Shown here one piece after another: positions 35,413-44,233 of a stretch of DNA of 64,000 bases. The translations under genes and the position numbers were made by a program. The DNA lies in the NCBI RefSeq assembly GCF_013409205.1, contig NZ_JACCAE010000001.1, positions 2,852,001 through 2,916,000 on the forward strand, read 5' to 3'. Position 1 is the first letter of the stretch. Each line of letters opens with the position of its first letter. The stretch is from Janibacter cremeus (GTDB taxonomy: Bacteria > Actinomycetota > Actinomycetes > Actinomycetales > Dermatophilaceae). The notes beneath the pieces are model-generated. The model had not been told where the DNA came from. It saw nothing but the letters and a program-made list of their open reading frames with translations, and searched no databases.

Positions 35413-36633
35413 CTACAACGAGCGAAGGGCGGCGAGCAGCCGGTCCACGTGCTCGCTCGTCGTGCCCAGTCCCGCGCTGATCCGCACGGCGGTCGTCTGC
35501 GGACGGTCGGCGAGGAGCTCGTCGACGAGCAGGTGCGCGCAGAACCTCCCGTCGCGCACCCCGATACCGTGCTCTTCCCCGAGGACGCGCGCGACCTCGG
35601 CGCTGTCGCGCCCGTCCACGGTGATCATCGCGACCGGTGCCCCCGTCCGTCCGCCGAAGAGGGTGTGCACGCGCACTCCGTCGATGGCGGCGAGGCCACT
35701 GAGCAGGCGCGTGCGCAGGGCGTGCTCGTGGGCGACGATCACTTCCTCGTGCTCGCTGATGACGTCGCAGGCGGTGGCCAGGGCGACCGCGCCGAGGACG
35801 TTCGGGCTGCCGGCCTCGTGGCGGGCCGGGCCGGCGGTCCACTCGACGGCACCGTCACCGACCCGGGCCGTGGCGCCACCTCCGACGAGGTAGGGATCCG
35901 CCGCGTCGAGCCAGTCACTGCGGCCCACCAGGGCACCCGCGCCGAAGGGCGCGTAGATCTTGTGACCGGAGAAGGCGACCCAGTCGATGCCCAGGGCCGC
36001 GATGTCGACGCGACGGTGCGGAGCGACCTGGGCGGCGTCGAGCGCGAAGCGGGCCCCGTGCGCGTGCGCCAGGTCGGCGAGCCGTTCGATGGGCCAGCGC
36101 TCGCCGGTGACGTTCGATGCACCGGTGGCGACGACGAGGCGGTGCTCACCGGGGTGGGCGCGCAGAGCCTGGTCGAGCAGGGTGATCGCCTCGGCATGGC
36201 TGTGCGGGATGGGCAGGCGCACGGCGTCGGACCACGGCAACAGCGCGGCGTGGTGCTCGGAGGCGAAGACGAAGACCGTCGTGCCGGTCGGCAGTGCCCG
36301 GGCGAGCAGGTTGAACGAGTCGGTCGTGTTGCGGGTGAAGACGACCTGGTCATCATCGCGGGCCCCGACGAATGCCGCCACGGACTCGCGGGCCGCCTCG
36401 TAGCGCGAGCTGGTCACCCTGGCGGCGAAGCCGGCACCACGGTGAACGGAGGAGTAGGTGAGCGCGGCGGCGGTGACCGCCTGCGTGACGGCGACCAGGG
36501 CGGGGGTCGTCGCGCCGTGGTCGAGATGGGCGTACTCGACGCTCGAGCCGTCGTGGTCGCGGTAGCTCAGGCCCGCGGAGACCAGCTGGGGCAGGGCGGT
36601 GGTGGTGGTGGGACGCAGGTCGGACACGGTCAT
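35413..36633 (-). CDS. Class V aminotransferase, cysteine-desulfurase-like
   Basis: This 406-residue PLP enzyme resembles SufS/Csd proteins. Motifs are HLDHGATTPALV, FTRNTTDSFNLLA, ATGASNVTG, the ALDAAQVAPH Asp and the PLP-binding Lys in FSGHKIYAPFG. A cysteine at GVRDGRFCAHLL matches the catalytic-loop position of SufS-type desulfurases. A SAM-IV riboswitch precedes it, placing it in methionine/cysteine or sulfur metabolism, although no isc/suf genes are nearby. GGAG lies 8 nt before ATG 36633; a second in-frame ATG at 36645 lacks a site. Confidence 0.88.
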   Translation of the reverse strand: MTVSDLRPTTTTALPQLVSAGLSYRDHDGSSVEYAHLDHGATTPALVAVTQAVTAAALTYSSVHRGAGFAARVTSSRYEAARESVAAFVGARDDDQVVFTRNTTDSFNLLARALPTGTTVFVFASEHHAALLPWSDAVRLPIPHSHAEAITLLDQALRAHPGEHRLVVATGASNVTGERWPIERLADLAHAHGARFALDAAQVAPHRRVDIAALGIDWVAFSGHKIYAPFGAGALVGRSDWLDAADPYLVGGGATARVGDGAVEWTAGPARHEAGSPNVLGAVALATACDVISEHEEVIVAHEHALRTRLLSGLAAIDGVRVHTLFGGRTGAPVAMITVDGRDSAEVARVLGEEHGIGVRDGRFCAHLLVDELLADRPQTTAVRISAGLGTTSEHVDRLLAALRSL

Positions 36634-36679
36634 GGGGGACTCCATCGGGTCGTGGACCCAGGTGTCGACCGTGAGTCCG

Positions 36680-36793
36680 CGCTTGCCGGACGACACTGCG
36701 TCGCCGGCCAGGTCGTCACCCGGAGCACCCCACCGCGGAAGGAGGGTTGCCGACCAGCTAGCCGGGGCTTGTCGCTGGTACTCGTGACCTTGG
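36680..36793 (-). ncRNA. SAM-IV-type S-adenosylmethionine riboswitch
   Basis: Read on the minus strand, the stretch has the SAM-I/SAM-IV core. The P1 stem AGGTC/GACCT (5' arm near 36790-36786, 3' arm near 36714-36709) encloses a multi-stem core with AAGCCCCGGCTAGCTGGTC, the conserved GGCAACCCTCC segment and the SAM-IV-like GGTGCTCCGGGTGACGACC closing segment. Downstream GC-rich sequence can form the extra 3' hairpin of the class. SAM binding normally lowers expression of the following gene. The exact 3' border is not certain. Confidence 0.82.
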
Positions 36794-36799
36794 GTCGAG

Positions 36800-36830
36800 A
36801 CGGTAGCGGATGTCGGGCTCGTCGTGTCCA
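36800..36830 (-). promoter_or_regulatory. Promoter of the riboswitch-aminotransferase transcript
   Basis: On the minus strand -10 TACCGT (36805-36800) lies about 7 nt before the riboswitch start. A TGGACA element (36830-36825) 19 nt further up may be the -35. The wide spacing makes the -35 tentative. Confidence 0.4.
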
Positions 36831-36862
36831 CTCGGGCGGTGCACGTCTCGGGTCGTGGGACG

Positions 36863-37507
36863 TCAGCCGAGCAGGACGGCGAGCAGCGCGCCGCTCACGA
36901 GATAGGGGCCGAAGGCCAGGTGGGTGCCCCGGCTCGCCCGACGGGCCAGCAGCAGTCCCAGGGCGACCACGCCGCCGAGGACGAAGCCGAGCCAGAGTCC
37001 GGCCAGGACGTGGCCCCACGAGAGCCAGCCGAGGGCGGCCGAGAGTGAGACGACGAGCTTGGCGTCGCCCATCCCGATCGAGCGCCCGTAGAGCACGAGA
37101 GCCAGCAGGAGGAAGGCGCCACCGACGAGGAGCGCGGCCAGACCGGCCCGGCGAAGGGAGTCCCAGTCGCCGGTCGCAGCGCTCGCCCCGGCGAGCAGGA
37201 CGAGCTCGATCGGCACGAGCGGCAGGGTGATCGCGTTGGGCAGCCGGTGCACGTCCGCGTCGATCGCAGCCAGGGCCAGCCCGGCGGGCACCAGCGCGAG
37301 GTAGGGCAGCAGCACCGGCCACGGGCGGTCGGCGAGGGCCTGGTCGACGAGGACGCCGGCGAAGGGAGCGAGCGGCACCACCCACCAGTGGTCGGGGAGC
37401 GGACCGGTCTCGTCGGCGCGACGGTAGGTGCCCCTGCGCAGCCCGAGGAGGACACCGATGCCGAGCGCGCCCATCACGAGGATGACGAGGATCGTGCGGG
37501 AGTCCAC
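36863..37507 (-). CDS. Type IV prepilin peptidase-like A24 family protein
   Basis: This 214-residue polytopic aspartyl peptidase has two catalytic Asp sites, AAIDADVHRLPNAI and the GxGD-type GMGDAKL. There are about six hydrophobic helices. It lacks the N-terminal methyltransferase cysteine domain of PilD, as is usual in Gram-positive A24A enzymes. It would process prepilins of Tad/Flp or type IV systems, yet no pilus genes lie in this window, so its substrate is elsewhere. GTG 37507 has TAGCCT 6 nt upstream. Confidence 0.88.
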   Translation of the reverse strand: MDSRTILVILVMGALGIGVLLGLRRGTYRRADETGPLPDHWWVVPLAPFAGVLVDQALADRPWPVLLPYLALVPAGLALAAIDADVHRLPNAITLPLVPIELVLLAGASAATGDWDSLRRAGLAALLVGGAFLLLALVLYGRSIGMGDAKLVVSLSAALGWLSWGHVLAGLWLGFVLGGVVALGLLLARRASRGTHLAFGPYLVSGALLAVLLG

Positions 37508-37519
37508 CGGGGGAGGCTA
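37508..37519 (-). promoter_or_regulatory. Leaderless promoter -10 of the prepilin peptidase gene
   Basis: On the minus strand TAGCCT (37519-37514) stands 6 nt before GTG 37507. Confidence 0.5.
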
Positions 37520-37564
37520 CCGCCTGTTGCGCGTGTGACGCGTGTGTCAGGCGTGTCTTTCCCC

Positions 37565-37576
37565 TACCCTGCAAAC
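37565..37576 (+). promoter_or_regulatory. Leaderless promoter -10 of ftsK
   Basis: TACCCT (37565-37570) stands 6 nt before ATG 37577, ruling out upstream in-frame starts. Confidence 0.55.
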
Positions 37577-40360
37577 ATGGCCACTCGCCCGTCGACCACC
37601 GCTCGCAAGAGCGCCGCCTCGCGACCCCGTGGCAGCACGCGGCCCTCGGGGCGGAAGCCGGCTGCCAAGCGCAAGGCCCCCGCCGCCCGCAAGAAGGGTG
37701 CGTCCGGGGGCGGTCTGCCCCTGCCGCTCGCGGCCGTCCAGCGCACCTGGATGGGTGTCGCGCACGCCACGGGCTCGGGCGTGCGCCGGATGGGGCACGG
37801 GGCCAGCCAGATCGAGCCGGAGCACCGTCGTGACGGTCTCGGCTTCCTCTTCCTCGCCCTTGCCCTCGTCGTCGCCGTGCGGGAGTGGTGGGGCCTGCCC
37901 GGCGCCTTCGGCGACGTCGTGCACGCGGTCTTCGCGGGGACCTTCGGTCGGGTCGCCTACGCCCTGCCCATCGTGCTGCTGCTCCTGGGCGTGCGCCTGC
38001 TGCGCACCCCGAGCAACGAGGCGGCGGATGCCCGCCTGGGCTTCGGCACCGTCATGGCTCTCTTCGCGGCCTCCGGGCTGACCCACATCGCCAAGGACAT
38101 CCCGCAGCCCCCGGTCGGCGCTGCCCCCATGCGTGATGCCGGAGGCATCGTCGGGTTCCTCGCCTCCGATCCGCTCGCGACGGCCGTGACACCGTGGCCC
38201 GCGACGGTGCTGCTGATCCTCCTCGGCCTCTTCAGCCTGCTGCTGCTCACGGGGACCCCGCTGCACGAGGTCCCGCAGCGGCTGGCCTACGTCCGCGCCG
38301 CCTTCACCGGTGAGGTACCCGCACACGTCAAGGAGCAGCCGGCCGCCGGTGATGCCCCCGGGACCGCCGTCAACCGGGCCCGGCGTCGACGCCGCTCAGC
38401 GGACGACGAGGCGCTCTCCGGTCAACGCGACGGCGACACCGCCTACGACCAGGCAGCCGTCGTCCAGCCGGTCGACGGCAAGGGCCGCAAGAAGAAGGCC
38501 GCCGCCGCGTCCGCCGCGACGACCCCGATCGAGCAGCCTGAGGCCGGTGGCCCGCGTCCCGGGGAGAAGCGCCCGACGGCCAACCCCGTCGTCGCCCCGG
38601 TCAAGGCCGAGAGCAAGACCGTGCTCGAGGCACCGCCCACGGCGCAGCTGCCGCAGCGGGTGGAGCAGCTGGCCCTCGCCGGAGACGTCACCTACACCCT
38701 CCCGGAGAGCACGTACCTCACGCCGGGCCCGCCCCACAAGGAGCGCTCCGAGGCCAACGACCAGGTCGTCGAGGCGCTGACCAACACCCTCGACGAGTTC
38801 GGCATCGACGCCCAGGTCACCGGGTTCCACCGCGGTCCGACCGTCACCCGGTACGTCGTCGAGCTCGGCCCCGGCGTGAAGGTCGAGCGCGTCACCGCCC
38901 TGAGCAAGAACATCGCCTACGCCGTCGCCTCCGCGGACGTGCGGATCCTCAGTCCCATCCCCGGCAAGTCGGCCATCGGTATCGAGATCCCCAACGCGGA
39001 CAAGGAGATGGTCTGCCTCGGTGACGTGCTGCGCTCCGATGTCGCGCGCAACAACGAGCACCCGATGGTCATGGGCGTCGGCAAGGACGTCGAGGGCGGC
39101 TACGTCATCGCCAACCTGGCGAAGATGCCGCACATCCTCGTCGCCGGCGCCACCGGCTCCGGCAAGTCCTCCTTCGTCAACTCGATGATCACCTCCATCC
39201 TCATGCGGGCCACCCCGGACGAGGTGCGGATGGTCCTCGTCGACCCCAAGCGCGTGGAGCTGACCGCTTACGAGGGCATCCCGCACCTGATCACCCCGAT
39301 CATCACCAACGCCAAGAAGGCCGCCGAGGCCCTCCAGTGGGTCGTGCGCGAGATGGACATGCGCTATGACGACCTCGCGACCTACGGCTACAAGCACCTC
39401 GACGACTTCAACAAGGCCGTCAAGGCCGGCAAGGTCGAGGCGGTCCCCGGCAGCGAGCGGGTCCTGGAGCCCTACCCGTACCTCTTGGTGATCGTCGACG
39501 AGCTCGCCGACCTGATGATGGTCGCTCCGCGGGACGTCGAGGACTCGATCGTGCGCATCACCCAGCTGGCGCGTGCCGCCGGCATCCACCTCGTGCTGGC
39601 GACGCAGCGTCCCTCGGTCGACGTCGTGACCGGCCTGATCAAGGCCAACGTCCCCTCACGGATGGCCTTCGCGACGTCGTCGCTGGCCGACTCCCGGGTC
39701 GTCCTCGACCAGCAGGGCGCAGAGAAGCTCCTCGGCCAGGGGGATGCGCTGTTCCTGCCGATGGGCAAGTCGAAGCCGATGCGTGTCCAGGGCGCCTGGG
39801 TGACCGAGTCCGAGATCGAGGACGTCGTCGCGCACGTCACCGGTCAGCTCAAGCCCACCTACCGCGAGGACGTGGCGCCCCCGGAGGCGCCGAAGAAGCA
39901 CATCGACGAGGACATCGGCGACGACCTCGACGTCCTGCTCCAGGCGACCGAGCTGGTCGTGACGACGCAGTTCGGCTCGACGTCGATGCTCCAGCGCAAG
40001 CTGCGGGTCGGCTTCGCCAAGGCCGGCCGTCTGATGGACCTGCTCGAGTCCCGCGGAGTCGTTGGTCCCTCCGAGGGGTCGAAGGCCCGCGACGTGCTCG
40101 TCACCCCGGAGGAGTTGCCGACCACGCTGGCCCTGATGAAGGGCGAGGACCCGCCGGAGCCCGAGGGGGGCCGGACCGAGGAGGCCTTCGACCAGGACTC
40201 TGCCGACGAGGTCGAGCAGGGCGAGATGGTCGACACCACGGCCGTGCCCGCACGGGGCGACCGCTATGCGGACGACCCGATCGGGACCGACCCGCCTGCG
40301 CAGGAGTGGACCGAGGACGACGACGAGGACGCCTGGACACTGACCGACAACTACCGGTGA
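37577..40360 (+). CDS. ftsK: DNA translocase FtsK/SpoIIIE
   Basis: This 927-residue membrane-anchored motor moves chromosomal DNA through the division septum. It starts with a basic Ala/Lys/Arg tail (about 45 residues). Four to five transmembrane helices follow between residues 90 and 230, and then a Pro/Lys linker. The translocase domain has Walker A GATGSGKSS near residue 524 and Walker B LLVIVDELADLM near 636. The C-terminal gamma winged-helix (TSMLQRKLRVGFAKAGRLMDLLESRGVVGP) recognises orienting DNA sequences. The acidic tail ends 1 nt before the convergent MauE-type gene. Confidence 0.96.
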   Translation: MATRPSTTARKSAASRPRGSTRPSGRKPAAKRKAPAARKKGASGGGLPLPLAAVQRTWMGVAHATGSGVRRMGHGASQIEPEHRRDGLGFLFLALALVVAVREWWGLPGAFGDVVHAVFAGTFGRVAYALPIVLLLLGVRLLRTPSNEAADARLGFGTVMALFAASGLTHIAKDIPQPPVGAAPMRDAGGIVGFLASDPLATAVTPWPATVLLILLGLFSLLLLTGTPLHEVPQRLAYVRAAFTGEVPAHVKEQPAAGDAPGTAVNRARRRRRSADDEALSGQRDGDTAYDQAAVVQPVDGKGRKKKAAAASAATTPIEQPEAGGPRPGEKRPTANPVVAPVKAESKTVLEAPPTAQLPQRVEQLALAGDVTYTLPESTYLTPGPPHKERSEANDQVVEALTNTLDEFGIDAQVTGFHRGPTVTRYVVELGPGVKVERVTALSKNIAYAVASADVRILSPIPGKSAIGIEIPNADKEMVCLGDVLRSDVARNNEHPMVMGVGKDVEGGYVIANLAKMPHILVAGATGSGKSSFVNSMITSILMRATPDEVRMVLVDPKRVELTAYEGIPHLITPIITNAKKAAEALQWVVREMDMRYDDLATYGYKHLDDFNKAVKAGKVEAVPGSERVLEPYPYLLVIVDELADLMMVAPRDVEDSIVRITQLARAAGIHLVLATQRPSVDVVTGLIKANVPSRMAFATSSLADSRVVLDQQGAEKLLGQGDALFLPMGKSKPMRVQGAWVTESEIEDVVAHVTGQLKPTYREDVAPPEAPKKHIDEDIGDDLDVLLQATELVVTTQFGSTSMLQRKLRVGFAKAGRLMDLLESRGVVGPSEGSKARDVLVTPEELPTTLALMKGEDPPEPEGGRTEEAFDQDSADEVEQGEMVDTTAVPARGDRYADDPIGTDPPAQEWTEDDDEDAWTLTDNYR

Positions 40361-41374
40361 TCAGGCGGGGGCAAGAACTCCGGCCGCGAGCAGCTCCCCC
40401 CGCACGTCCTCGACGAAGGCCGTGACCTCGTGGCCGCCCATGACCGGCCCGCCGGCGAGCATCCCGTCCCCGCCCAGCAGGACCGCACTCGGTGTGCGGG
40501 CACCGAAGATGCGAATGGTCACGCCCTTCGAGTCGTGCATGAGGTGGCCCTCGAGCTCCGGGACGGCGGCCACGGTGGCCTCGATCGTCTGGGCGACGAC
40601 GCCGATGACCCGCACCGGCGCGAGGTCGGTGGACCACTGCGGGATGCTCTCGATCGCCGCCCGGCACGATCCGCAGCCGGGTGAGATGAAGACGAGCACC
40701 ACGGCACCCGTGCGGGTCAGCTCAGTGAGGTTGTGCAGGCTGCCGTCGGCGTCCGCGAGGGTGGCGAAGGGGAGGGGCTGGCGCAGGTAGTCCAGCTCGC
40801 CCTCGGCGTCGGAGGGGTGGGCGCCGACCACCGACGAGGTGGGGGAGCCGCCCTTCGGCCCACCGAAGGTGGTCCCGAGGACTGCGCCGGTGAGCACGAC
40901 CAGGCCCAGCCACATCCACTCGACGCCGGAGGCGTCGACGAGCCGACTCGCCACGGACGCCTCGGCGGTGGCGGACCAGACGCCCAGCAGGGCCACGATG
41001 ACCAGCAGGACGTTGCGCACGGCGGTCCGACGGGTGACCTGACCGAGGCCCAGCTCGCCGAAACAGCTGCACGTCACCGGGTGGTCGAAGGTCAGCGCGC
41101 GGGCGATGACGACGAGGTAGCCGGCGAAGAGCAGAGTGGCGATCACGGCCACGGGCAAGGCGAAGGGGGGCGGGGCCACCAGCAGAGCGGCCGCCAGGAG
41201 GATCTCGACCCAGGGGAGCGCGCGGGGCGCGGGCGAGTTGGTCAGCACCCGCGGCAGCTCGAGCTGGGAGAAGGCGCTGCGTGTGGCGTCGGTGTGGCGC
41301 GCCTTGGCCGCCCCGCTGACCAGGAGGAGTACGAGGAGCAGGAGCGGCGGAAGCAGAAGAGGCCCGGTGAACAC
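40361..41374 (-). CDS. MauE-like membrane domain fused to a redoxin domain
   Basis: This 337-residue fusion has two parts. The first 165 residues have four or five transmembrane helices typical of MauE/DoxX-type proteins, with a CSCFGELG cysteine pair in a loop. After a linker, residues about 200-337 form a thioredoxin/AhpC-TSA-like domain with the redox motif GCGSC in VFISPGCGSC. MauE was named for methylamine dehydrogenase maturation. The fusion resembles a DsbD/VKOR-like route that carries electrons across the membrane to a thiol-disulfide domain. GTG 41374 has TAGACT 7 nt upstream. Confidence 0.8.
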   Translation of the reverse strand: MFTGPLLLPPLLLLVLLLVSGAAKARHTDATRSAFSQLELPRVLTNSPAPRALPWVEILLAAALLVAPPPFALPVAVIATLLFAGYLVVIARALTFDHPVTCSCFGELGLGQVTRRTAVRNVLLVIVALLGVWSATAEASVASRLVDASGVEWMWLGLVVLTGAVLGTTFGGPKGGSPTSSVVGAHPSDAEGELDYLRQPLPFATLADADGSLHNLTELTRTGAVVLVFISPGCGSCRAAIESIPQWSTDLAPVRVIGVVAQTIEATVAAVPELEGHLMHDSKGVTIRIFGARTPSAVLLGGDGMLAGGPVMGGHEVTAFVEDVRGELLAAGVLAPA

Positions 41375-41387
41375 GTCGGGCAGTCTA
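41375..41387 (-). promoter_or_regulatory. Leaderless promoter -10 of the MauE-redoxin gene
   Basis: On the minus strand TAGACT (41387-41382) stands 7 nt before GTG 41374. It lies 17 nt from the divergent channel gene's -10. Confidence 0.5.
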
Positions 41388-41404
41388 GATCGCCGCTCGA
41401 CACC

Positions 41405-41417
41405 TACAGTTGGACGC
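41405..41417 (+). promoter_or_regulatory. Leaderless promoter -10 of the ion channel gene
   Basis: TACAGT (41405-41410) stands 7 nt before ATG 41418. Confidence 0.5.
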
Positions 41418-42125
41418 ATGACGAAGGCTTGGTACGAGCTCGACAGCCGTCCGACGGGCGCGCACTACTGGGCGGCAGTCATCCGCAAGCAGCCGTCGGC
41501 GGTGCTCGTCTTCGTCCAGCTCTTCGCGATAGCCCTGCTGCCGTGGGTGGAGTCGGAGTCCTGGGGGCGGGCCGCCATCGCCGGCATGTCGTTGCTCGCG
41601 GTGACCTTCGGTGTCTGGACCGTGCGTTCGACTCCGGCGCTGACCTGGCTGGCCCTGCTCATCGGCTTTCCGGCCTATGTCCTGGAGGTGTGGTCGGTCG
41701 TCGACCCCTCGAACACCACGGTGACTTTCGTTGCACACCTGCTGCTGGCGATCTTCTACGTCTACGTCGCCTACGGCCTGGTGTCGTACATGTTCGCCGA
41801 CACGTGGGTGACCAAGGACGAGTTCTTCGCCGTCGCCGCAGCCTTCACCGTGCTGCTCTTCGCCTTTGCCTATCTCTACGTCGCCATCCAGACGATGGCC
41901 CCCGGCTCATTCATGGCCGGCGACGGCGGAGGTCCGCAGCGCTCCTTCCTGGAACTGCTGTATTTCTCCGGGGCCAACCTCACCAGCGTCGGCCTCTCGG
42001 ACATCGTCCCGGTCGAGCCCCACGCCCGTGCCGCGACGATCATCGAGCAGCTGACCGGCGTGCTCTACGTGGCCATGGTCATCTCCCGCCTGGTGGCCCT
42101 GACGGTGATGCGAGCGCGCAATTGA
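41418..42125 (+). CDS. Ion-channel family protein with altered selectivity filter
   Basis: This 235-residue protein has six predicted transmembrane helices (about 28-44, 51-69, 75-94, 104-126, 136-158, 210-232) and a re-entrant pore region before the last one. The filter reads TSVGLSD at 189-195, followed by IVP. Potassium channels have TVGYGD here, so the second glycine is replaced by Ser and the Tyr by Leu. No S4-type row of Arg is seen. It may conduct less selectively or be non-conducting. It diverges from the MauE-redoxin gene over 43 nt. The adjacent rimO has its own promoter. Confidence 0.8.
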   Translation: MTKAWYELDSRPTGAHYWAAVIRKQPSAVLVFVQLFAIALLPWVESESWGRAAIAGMSLLAVTFGVWTVRSTPALTWLALLIGFPAYVLEVWSVVDPSNTTVTFVAHLLLAIFYVYVAYGLVSYMFADTWVTKDEFFAVAAAFTVLLFAFAYLYVAIQTMAPGSFMAGDGGGPQRSFLELLYFSGANLTSVGLSDIVPVEPHARAATIIEQLTGVLYVAMVISRLVALTVMRARN

Positions 42126-42160
42126 CCACGGTTGGGGACCGAGCACGGGCGCGGGCCACA

Positions 42161-42173
42161 TACAGTGGAGGGC
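42161..42173 (+). promoter_or_regulatory. Leaderless promoter -10 of rimO
   Basis: TACAGT (42161-42166) stands 7 nt before ATG 42174. The hexamer is the same as that of the preceding gene. Confidence 0.5.
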
Positions 42174-43580
42174 ATGTCCGTGCCCCGTAGCGTCGCTCTC
42201 GTCACCCTCGGGTGCACGCGCAATGAAGTTGATTCCGAGGAACTCGCCGGGCGGTTGACCGCCGAGGGCTGGACCCTTGTCGACGATGCCGCTATGGCCG
42301 ATGTGGCCGTCGTCAACACCTGCGGCTTCATCGAGCAGGCCAAGAAGGACTCGATCGACGCGATCCTCGAGGCGGGCGACCTGCGCGAGCACGGTCGGAC
42401 GCAGAAGGTCGTGGCCGTCGGGTGCCTCGCCGAGCGCTACGGCAAGGAGCTCGCCGACGAGCTGCCCGAGGCCGATGCCGTCCTGGGATTCGACTCCTAC
42501 ACCGACATGTCCAACCACCTGCGCGCCGTCCTCGACGGGCACGCGCCCGAGGCCCACACGCCCGGTGACCGACGCCAGCTGCTGCCGATCTCGCCGGTCG
42601 AGCGGGAGGCCGCTACGGCCGATGTCGCCGTGCCGGGGCACGGTGCGAACGACCTGCCGCGTGCCCGCCTGGACGACCGGCCGTGGGCCCCGCTGAAGAT
42701 CGCCTCCGGCTGCGACCGCCGGTGCTCCTTCTGCGCCATCCCCACGTTCCGTGGAGCCTTCGTCTCCCGCCGGCCGAACGACGTCGTGGCCGAAGGGAGA
42801 TGGCTGGCCTCCCAGGGCGTGCGCGAGCTCTTCCTCGTCAGCGAGAACTCCACGTCCTACGGCAAGGACCTCGGCGACCTCGACCTGCTGGAGCAGCTGC
42901 TGCCCGAGCTCGTCGCCATCGAGGGCGTCGAGCGGGTCCGCGTGTCCTACCTGCAGCCCGCGGAGATCCGTCCCGGCCTGCTGCGCGCGATGGCCGCCAC
43001 GCCCGGTGTCGTGCCCTGGTACGACATCTCCTTCCAGCACGCCTCGGGACCGCTCCTGCGCCGGATGCGTCGCTTCGGTGACACCGACTCCTTCCTCGAG
43101 CTGATCCGCTCGGTGCGCGAGCGCCAGCCGGAGGCCGGGATCCGCTCCAATGTCATCCTCGGCTTCCCCGGCGAGAGCGAGGCGGACGTGGCCGAGCTCG
43201 AGCGCTTCCTCGTCGAGGCACGCCTGGACGTCGTCGGCGTCTTCGGCTACTCCGACGAGGACGGCACCGAGGGCGAGGGACTCACCGACAAGGTCGAGCC
43301 CGACGTGATCGCCGAGCGGGTCGAGCGGATCACGCGCCTCGCCGAGGAGCTGACCGCCCAGCGCGCCGAGGAGCGCATCGGGGAGAGCATCACCGTGCTC
43401 GTGGAGGAGATCGACGAGGAAACCGGTGAGACCGTCGGACGGGCCGACCACCAGGGCCCGGACATCGATGGCGCGACCGTGCTCACCGGAGCGGTCGACG
43501 CGCTCAGGCCGGGCACGCTCGTCACCGCGACGGTCGTCGACACCGAGGGGATCGACCTCATCGCGGAGGTGTCGGCATGA
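42174..43580 (+). CDS. rimO: Ribosomal protein S12 methylthiotransferase
   Basis: This radical-SAM enzyme adds a methylthio group to an aspartate of ribosomal protein S12. The 468-residue protein has the N-terminal UPF0004 domain ([14 protein letters not shown] and [11 protein letters not shown]). The radical-SAM cluster is C180, C184 and C187 in [13 protein letters not shown], and a C-terminal TRAM domain follows. A variable loop of about 35 residues ([10 protein letters not shown]...DVAVPGHG) precedes the cluster. pgsA overlaps by 4 nt, the start of the conserved rimO-pgsA-cinA-clgR order. Confidence 0.94.
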   Translation: MSVPRSVALVTLGCTRNEVDSEELAGRLTAEGWTLVDDAAMADVAVVNTCGFIEQAKKDSIDAILEAGDLREHGRTQKVVAVGCLAERYGKELADELPEADAVLGFDSYTDMSNHLRAVLDGHAPEAHTPGDRRQLLPISPVEREAATADVAVPGHGANDLPRARLDDRPWAPLKIASGCDRRCSFCAIPTFRGAFVSRRPNDVVAEGRWLASQGVRELFLVSENSTSYGKDLGDLDLLEQLLPELVAIEGVERVRVSYLQPAEIRPGLLRAMAATPGVVPWYDISFQHASGPLLRRMRRFGDTDSFLELIRSVRERQPEAGIRSNVILGFPGESEADVAELERFLVEARLDVVGVFGYSDEDGTEGEGLTDKVEPDVIAERVERITRLAEELTAQRAEERIGESITVLVEEIDEETGETVGRADHQGPDIDGATVLTGAVDALRPGTLVTATVVDTEGIDLIAEVSA

Positions 43581-44233
43581 GCAACGAGCCGTCCCCGTCG
43601 GCCGACCCGAGCACCACGACGCCCGAGCCGAGCCCGTGGAACCTGCCCAACGCCCTGACGGTCCTGCGCATCCTGCTCGTGCCCGTCTTCGTCTGGCTGG
43701 TGCTGCGCTACGGCGGTGACGACACGAGCTCGCGCTGGTGGGCGTGGGGTGTCTTCGCCGTCGCGATCATCACCGACCGCATCGACGGCGACCTGGCGCG
43801 GGCCAAGGGGCTCGTCACCACCTTCGGCAAGGTCGCCGACCCGATCGCCGACAAGGCGCTCACGGGGGCCGGCTTCATCTCCCTGGCGATGATCGACGAG
43901 ATCCCGTGGTGGATCACCATCGTCATCCTCGCCCGCGAGCTCGGTATCACCGCCCTGCGCTTCTGGGTCATCCGCCACGGGGTCATGCCGGCCAGCCGTG
44001 GCGGCAAGATCAAGACCGTCCTGCAGGGTGTGGCGATCGGCCTGTTCGTCATGCCACTGCAGACCTTCCCCGCAGAGGACTTCTTCCGCCTGTTGGCCGG
44101 AGGCGTCCTCCTCGCCGCGCTCGTCGTGACGATCGCGACTGGGGTCGACTACGTGATCAAGGCGCTGACTCTGCGCACGACGAGCGAGCGGGCCCGGATG
44201 AAGCGCGACCGCAAGGCGAACGGTGGCCACTGA
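43577..44233 (+). CDS. pgsA: CDP-diacylglycerol-glycerol-3-phosphate 3-phosphatidyltransferase
   Basis: This membrane enzyme makes phosphatidylglycerol phosphate. The 218-residue product has a Pro/Ser-rich N-terminus. The CDP-alcohol phosphotransferase motif is DGDLARAKG...[13 protein letters not shown], with its three Asp residues spaced as in the family. Several transmembrane helices are present. Start and stop overlap the neighbours by 4 and 11 nt. Confidence 0.92.
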   Translation: MSNEPSPSADPSTTTPEPSPWNLPNALTVLRILLVPVFVWLVLRYGGDDTSSRWWAWGVFAVAIITDRIDGDLARAKGLVTTFGKVADPIADKALTGAGFISLAMIDEIPWWITIVILARELGITALRFWVIRHGVMPASRGGKIKTVLQGVAIGLFVMPLQTFPAEDFFRLLAGGVLLAALVVTIATGVDYVIKALTLRTTSERARMKRDRKANGGH

